Source: Chloroflexota bacterium
Lineage (GTDB): Bacteria > Chloroflexota > Dormibacteria > Dormibacterales > Dormibacteraceae
Reading direction: 5' to 3'
Assembly: GCA_005888075.1 (NCBI GenBank)
Contig: VBKD01000038.1
Span: 1 to 11,594, forward strand
Length of the DNA: 11,594 bases
Part shown: one piece after another, positions 7,742 through 11,594 of the stretch
Position numbering within the stretch: position 1 is the first letter of the stretch
Layout: each line of letters begins with the position of its first letter
The notes under the pieces: generated by a model
What the model was told of the DNA's origin: nothing
What the model saw: the letters and a program-made list of their open reading frames with translations, nothing else
The model's database searches: none
Program-made: the position numbers and the translations under genes

Positions 7742-8907
7742 CTACGGGCCGGGCGTGTGGTGTACCTGGCCAGCCAGAACGCGGACAGCGAACCTGCTGC
7801 CACCAACGCCAGCACCAGCGGCGCCCAGCCGACGCCGTATCGCGCCACCACCAGCCCGATCGCGCCGGGACCCGCGATGCCCCCAACCGAGGCGGCGGGA
7901 AAAAGCCATGACGTCGCCCGTGCGTCGCCTGGCCTCAGCCTGGCCAGCCACACGATGCCAGTCGGGAAGACAGGGGCCAGAGCAAGACCGGTGATCACAT
8001 ACGGCCACGGCAAAAGGATTCCGATCCACGCCGCCAGGAGCGATACCACCGCCACGCTGCCGCCGCCAAGCACGATGGCCGATTCAGGCACCGACGCCGG
8101 TATGAGCGTGGACAGCAACCGGCCCGCGGCCAGAGCCAGCCAGAAGCCCGAGGTCGCCGCGGCCGCGGTCGCGAATCGCAGGCCGGCCGATTCGAGGTGA
8201 GACGTCATCCAGCCGCCGGTGCCTGACTCCGTGCCGACATACAGAGCGATTGCAAAAACAAAGATCCCGATCAGCACTCCTGGGCGGCCACCTGCCGTCC
8301 CGCCGGCAATCGGCAACCGCCCCATGATGCCGGCGGCGGCGGGAATCAACGCCACCGCGATCACGGCTGCGCCGATGTAGAGCAATGGGAAATGCGTCTG
8401 GCCGAAGTTCGCGATCAGAAGTGGGCTCGCCACCGCGCCCGCGGAGTAAGCGCCGTTGAGGGCCGTGAGGAGCGCCGATCGACGCGCGCCTGCGCTGTGA
8501 GCGATGAGTTGATTCAGGCCGATGACGAGAGAGCCCCAAGCAGCGCCGATTACGAACACGCCGGCCAGAAACGCGGGCCACGTGGGAGCGACAGCCACCA
8601 CGGCGCAGCCGAACGCGAGGGTCGCGGTCGCAAGGGTCACCGAGGCGCGCCCCGAAATCCTCTCCATCAGCCGCATCGAAACGAGCACGCCAAGCAGGGA
8701 GCCGGTGAAGTGAATGCTCAGCGTCGCCCCGGCCACAGGCACGCTGATGGCGAACCGGCGCGAGAGCTGCTCAAAAAGCGGCCCGTATGCGGCGGCCACC
8801 GTGCCCATGAGCGCGAACGTGACGGCCATGGCGGCGATGGCGGTCTTCGATAGAAGCAGTCGGTCGTTCGGTATGCCTAGATCGCTTACTTTTCCCCGCA
8901 CGCTCAC
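7738..8907 (-). CDS. Major facilitator superfamily transporter
   Basis: This is an inner-membrane protein of 389 residues, the usual MFS size, almost entirely made of hydrophobic helices and consistent with 12 membrane spans. The first begins near residue 22 (TAIAAMAVTFALMGTVAAAYG). The half-to-half repeat and the segment VGTESGTGGWMTSHLES in the middle recall fucose-permease-like and related MFS proteins, where a similar E-x-G-x-G-G-W region opens the second half. The substrate is not identifiable; sugar or small metabolite uptake or drug efflux are possible. The start is GTG 8907; a stop lies three codons upstream, and the next ATG would fall inside the first membrane span. No Shine-Dalgarno sequence is seen. 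It is convergent with the GNAT gene and shares 3 nt with it at the stops. The PD-(D/E)XK gene ends 91 nt upstream. Confidence 0.9.
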   Translation of the reverse strand: MSVRGKVSDLGIPNDRLLLSKTAIAAMAVTFALMGTVAAAYGPLFEQLSRRFAISVPVAGATLSIHFTGSLLGVLVSMRLMERISGRASVTLATATLAFGCAVVAVAPTWPAFLAGVFVIGAAWGSLVIGLNQLIAHSAGARRSALLTALNGAYSAGAVASPLLIANFGQTHFPLLYIGAAVIAVALIPAAAGIMGRLPIAGGTAGGRPGVLIGIFVFAIALYVGTESGTGGWMTSHLESAGLRFATAAAATSGFWLALAAGRLLSTLIPASVPESAIVLGGGSVAVVSLLAAWIGILLPWPYVITGLALAPVFPTGIVWLARLRPGDARATSWLFPAASVGGIAGPGAIGLVVARYGVGWAPLVLALVAAGSLSAFWLARYTTRPARS

Positions 8908-8911
8908 CGCA

Positions 8912-8919
8912 CTACGCTA
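8912..8919 (-). promoter_or_regulatory. Possible -10 region of the MFS gene
   Basis: On the minus strand TAGCGT (8919 to 8914) is followed by 6 nt and then the GTG start at 8907, so a transcript from it would be leaderless or nearly so. No clear -35 lies in the GC-rich sequence before it. The remaining part of the 91-nt gap (8908-8998) shows no gene or U-tailed terminator. Weak call. Confidence 0.2.
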
Positions 8920-8998
8920 ACCGGGCCGGCGCAGACAACGACCCAACAGAGGAACACCGCTGGCTGGCCGAAGCTCGAGCTGCACCGCCGAATGGCGA

Positions 8999-9964
8999 CT
9001 AACCCGTCAGCCGCCTCACGATTTCAGTTCGTAGCGTTGTAATCGAAAGGCGATAAGGGTCGAGGTGGCTCTGTACCTTGGAGTCGGGGTGCCATTCAAA
9101 CCACAAATGACCGTGACCGTTGTCACGGGCGAAATCGAGAAGCTGCTCAGAAGGAATCAAAAGGCACTCATCGTGGATGCAAGACTCGTCGCGACGCCAC
9201 GCCACGACGACGATGTACGTGGCTGGCGATGGGCGAAAGCTCGACGCATAAACACTGACTGTGGCGCGAAGCCTGTCGTTATCAACGTCCACGGTCTTGA
9301 CCTGAAGGCCGATGACTCGCGTCGTGGTCAGATGCAGCACCGCGATCTCATCTGTCTCGCTGTCTGGGAACGGACGGAACAGATTCAGGTCCTCGGCCTC
9401 CGCCAAGCGGCGCGTCACCTCTATCTCGCCCAAAGAGCCGAGGGCGCTCCGCCAGTCAGGCCGGAGCTCAACAGGCGCTTCGACCAGGGCCTCCACCTGG
9501 ACCCCGAAACGCTCAACCAGGCGCTCCGCCGGCACCAGCCATGGGAGCCACCTGCTGTCGGAACGAGGCCGCATGCCGAACTCCATTGAGTACATCGGCC
9601 TCCCATCGTGAACAGAGAGGTTGGCCAGGCGCTTGAAATCGGCAGCCGGCGCAACCAGGATCGTCGGTCCAAGACCTCCCTCGACAACCAACCCTCCAAC
9701 GATGAGTAGCTCGTCGTAAACGAGGCTCTCCGCCCAGACAACCAGATGAACCTCCCCGTCCATAAGCGTCGAGCGAGATTTGGCCTGCACCTGGAAATAC
9801 GTCCCATCAATTAGCCGGTGGACCAGCGCGTCGATGCCCCGGTCCGCGAGGGGCAGGAACACATGCAGCGAGCCCCGCGACTGTTCAGTGAGTGCCGCCC
9901 ACAACCGGAACTCAAAGACCTGGCCTGACGCGCTGGTTTCGCGCGGGGTCCAGGGCCCGGTCAG
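8999..9964 (-). CDS. Protein with two tandem PD-(D/E)XK nuclease-like modules
   Basis: I do not recognise a named family; the pattern suggests two restriction-endonuclease-fold modules in one chain of 321 residues. Module 1: helix QVFEFRLWAAL with E18, then DRGIDALVHRL with D45, then FQVQAKS with Q60-x-K62. Module 2: LGEIEVTRRLAE with E180/E182, then PDSETDEIAVLHL with D201/D205, then IGLQVKT with Q221-x-K223. Each repeats the order Glu, Asp, Q-x-K typical of PD-(D/E)XK folds of the Mrr/DUF4365 kind. No membrane segment or signal peptide is seen. TTG 9904 is the first conventional start, but it deletes the helix with E18. CTG 9964 keeps it, overlaps the TGA of the upstream cyclase-like gene by 4 nt (CTGA), and has GGTGGA about 9 nt before it. 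Nuclease activity is inferred; it could also be a non-cutting DNA-binding relative. Confidence 0.75.
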   Translation of the reverse strand: MTGPWTPRETSASGQVFEFRLWAALTEQSRGSLHVFLPLADRGIDALVHRLIDGTYFQVQAKSRSTLMDGEVHLVVWAESLVYDELLIVGGLVVEGGLGPTILVAPAADFKRLANLSVHDGRPMYSMEFGMRPRSDSRWLPWLVPAERLVERFGVQVEALVEAPVELRPDWRSALGSLGEIEVTRRLAEAEDLNLFRPFPDSETDEIAVLHLTTTRVIGLQVKTVDVDNDRLRATVSVYASSFRPSPATYIVVVAWRRDESCIHDECLLIPSEQLLDFARDNGHGHLWFEWHPDSKVQSHLDPYRLSITTLRTEIVRRLTG

Positions 9965-11594
9965 CGCGTCCAGTCCACCCTCACCAGCTCAACCGGCTTC
10001 GAGATGCCTTTGACCGCGACTTCGCGCGGCTCTGACACCGAGAATCCCGCCGGCACCGTGGCACGGCTCGCCAGGATCTCGTCCGGGCCGGCCAGCGCCG
10101 CGATGCGCGAGGCCTCGTGCACGCCACGCCCTCGATAGCGACCCCCGGCTGCGCTTGCGCTCGTCGCATGCACCCCGATCCGGATCCGTGGCGCAAACCC
10201 ATGCTCGCGCCGATGATCCGCAAGCTTCCGCTGGATATCGACCGCGCATTCCAGCGCCGACTTCGAATCAGGGAACGCGACAAAGAATCCGTCCCCCGCG
10301 TGGTCGACCTCCTCGCCTCCATGAATGGCGAAGGCCTGCCGCATCGATCCGTCGAGCCACGCCACCAGGTCGTGCCATGCCGCATCGCCGATGGCTTCGA
10401 CCAGCTGCGTTGAGCCGACCACGTCGCTGAAGAACAGAGTCCTCTGCGCGACGGCTGGACCTGGAGCGGTCTCATCGAGCATCTGCCTGGCCCGCTCCGC
10501 GTCGGGGGTTGCGCCAAGTCGCTCGAACGCCGCAATCGCGGCCTCGACCTCCTGACGCGCGCCCGCAACGTCTCCGGCTTGCCGCAGCGCCCGCGAGATC
10601 AAGAGCCGGACTTGCGCCACCTCGTAAGGGGCATCGATCTCCTGCCAGGTGCGCTCGGCGCGACGCAGCGTATGTCCTGCTTCCGCGTCTCCAAGCGCAA
10701 GCTGCACCGTCCCGCGTGCCTGCATTGCCAACACCTGCAGGCCGAGTCCCTTCTGTCCCGCCGCCAGGGTCTCTGCCCGCTCCGCCGCGCGCTCCGCGAC
10801 ATCCATTTGTCGCAGCTGACACGCGACCTCGATTTGGGCGCCAAGACATCGCATCTCGTCCAGGAACCCCAGCTCATGCGAGGCAATCGCCGTTTCCAGC
10901 GAGCGCAGGGCGGCGGCGGCATCACCTCTGACGGCGAGCAGGTTTGCCGCGCCCGGTTGAGGATCGCGCCCGAGGGCATGCGCGCGCCGGAAGGATTCGT
11001 CGGCACCCGCCAGGTCGCCCAGCCGCAATCTGATCAGACCGATCTCATAGTGGGCCTCGCCCGCGAATCCCGGTGTATTCCCCTCCAGCTCACCGCTGGC
11101 CCGCCTCGCCTCTCGCTCGGCCTCGGACCACGCTCCGCGCAGCCGCATGAATTCGGCGCGATGCACCCGGCAGATGCCCGGAAATCCCGTGATGGACTCG
11201 CGCTGGCACCACCGGCCGGCCGTATGCGTCCACTCGCCGGCCATGGCGAATTCGCCCGCCTCGCGGTATGCCCCGATGGTGTTGCAGTAGACGACGCCGG
11301 TGGCCCAGGGCCCGAGCTCGCCGCCGACCGCCGACGCGCATGCCTCATCGAGAAACGCGAACGCTTCTGAGCCCTGGCCGATCTCGCAAAGGCTGACGCC
11401 GAGCCAGCTCAGGCTCATGGCGACGAGGTTGGCGTTGCCCAGCCTGTTGCCGAGGTCGATTGCCTGCATCAGCAAGCGCCGCCCTTCCTCGGGCTCGCCG
11501 CCGAGGAATGCTCTTCGCCCCTGCGCTCGCCACAGAAAGCCGAGCACGGGGCTTTCAACCTCCGATTCCAGCAGTCTCTCGGCCCGCTGCAACC
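9961..11594 (-). CDS. TPR-repeat protein with C-terminal class III adenylate/guanylate cyclase homology domain (N-terminus beyond right edge)
   Basis: At least 543 residues are seen; the frame is open to the right edge, so the N-terminus is missing. Residues about 1-375 form alpha-helical TPR-like repeats, e.g. near 182-210 (HYEIGLIRLRLGDLAGADES), similar to those in Chloroflexota and actinobacterial regulators. The cyclase domain begins at about 385: TLFFSDVVGST holds the first metal-binding Asp (D390), and HAGDGFFVAF the second (D434). At the position of the base-selecting Lys stands D430 (EEVDHAGDG); at the usual base-selecting Asp an Arg (GGRYRGRG); at the transition-state Asn a His (H492), while the Arg (R496) is kept. 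It may thus make an unusual nucleotide or serve as a sensor. The stop overlaps the CTG of the PD-(D/E)XK gene. Confidence 0.9.
   Translation of the reverse strand, partial: LQRAERLLESEVESPVLGFLWRAQGRRAFLGGEPEEGRRLLMQAIDLGNRLGNANLVAMSLSWLGVSLCEIGQGSEAFAFLDEACASAVGGELGPWATGVVYCNTIGAYREAGEFAMAGEWTHTAGRWCQRESITGFPGICRVHRAEFMRLRGAWSEAEREARRASGELEGNTPGFAGEAHYEIGLIRLRLGDLAGADESFRRAHALGRDPQPGAANLLAVRGDAAAALRSLETAIASHELGFLDEMRCLGAQIEVACQLRQMDVAERAAERAETLAAGQKGLGLQVLAMQARGTVQLALGDAEAGHTLRRAERTWQEIDAPYEVAQVRLLISRALRQAGDVAGARQEVEAAIAAFERLGATPDAERARQMLDETAPGPAVAQRTLFFSDVVGSTQLVEAIGDAAWHDLVAWLDGSMRQAFAIHGGEEVDHAGDGFFVAFPDSKSALECAVDIQRKLADHRREHGFAPRIRIGVHATSASAAGGRYRGRGVHEASRIAALAGPDEILASRATVPAGFSVSEPREVAVKGISKPVELVRVDWTR

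Noticed and set aside
8972..8981. Palindrome AGCTCGAGCT in the gap before the MFS gene
   Set aside because: Ten-base palindrome without U-run or second copy; expected by chance and no regulator binding evidence.
8880..9002. Short plus-strand open frame ending EARAAPPNGD before a TAA near 9000
   Set aside because: No start codon or ribosome binding site, mixed codon use, and most of it lies opposite the MFS gene start.
9904..9904. TTG 9904 as start of the PD-(D/E)XK gene
   Set aside because: It cuts off the helix with the conserved-looking Glu (FEFRLWAAL), which is encoded by the same open frame upstream.
10579..11370. 263-codon open frame on the plus strand opposite the TPR region
   Set aside because: Composition is low-complexity and no domain is visible, while the minus-strand frame encodes clear TPR repeats.
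1..11594. CRISPR array, tRNA or rRNA genes, insertion sequence ends
   Set aside because: No spaced direct repeats, cloverleaf-like segments, rRNA motifs or transposase genes were seen on either strand by eye.

Overview
The window is GC-rich bacterial chromosome with tightly packed genes, several of them overlapping. The mix of genes points to an uncultured Chloroflexota- or Dormibacterota-like soil lineage: a homodimeric glycyl-tRNA synthetase with a zinc-binding Cys4 site, a glmU-prs core operon, and a TPR plus class III cyclase-homology protein of a type common in Chloroflexota and Actinomycetota. This is an inference from gene content and protein style; no marker fixes the phylum.

Layout. 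(1) Positions 1-1480, minus strand: the N-terminal 493 residues of Lon protease, cut by the left edge. (2) Positions 1493-7741, plus strand: a run of six genes, glmU (cell-wall precursor UDP-GlcNAc), prs (PRPP synthesis), a CNNM/CBS/CorC-type membrane protein, recO (recombinational repair), glyQS (glycyl-tRNA synthetase) and a GNAT acetyltransferase. The genes overlap or lie at most 19 nt apart, so one transcript is likely. A dispersed GC-rich hairpin repeat sits on the recO 3' end. (3) Positions 7738-9964 and on to the right edge, minus strand: an MFS transporter, then (reading left to right, which is the reverse of transcription) a protein with two PD-(D/E)XK-nuclease-like modules, and a TPR/class III cyclase-homology protein cut by the right edge. 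The cyclase-like gene is upstream of the nuclease-like gene and the two overlap by 4 nt.

Most of the window is housekeeping. The part worth attention is the right end: a divergent cyclase-homology protein translationally coupled to a tandem PD-(D/E)XK protein. This superficially recalls two-gene nucleotide-signalling systems such as Pycsar, but a sensor domain is not visible in the nuclease-like protein, so the parallel is only a hypothesis. A second recurrent signal is start-codon choice: in glmU, recO and the PD-(D/E)XK gene, the only start that preserves the conserved N-terminus is CTG. No rRNA, tRNA, CRISPR array or insertion sequence was seen, and there is no gene-free stretch longer than about 91 nt (8908-8998, which holds only the MFS upstream region).
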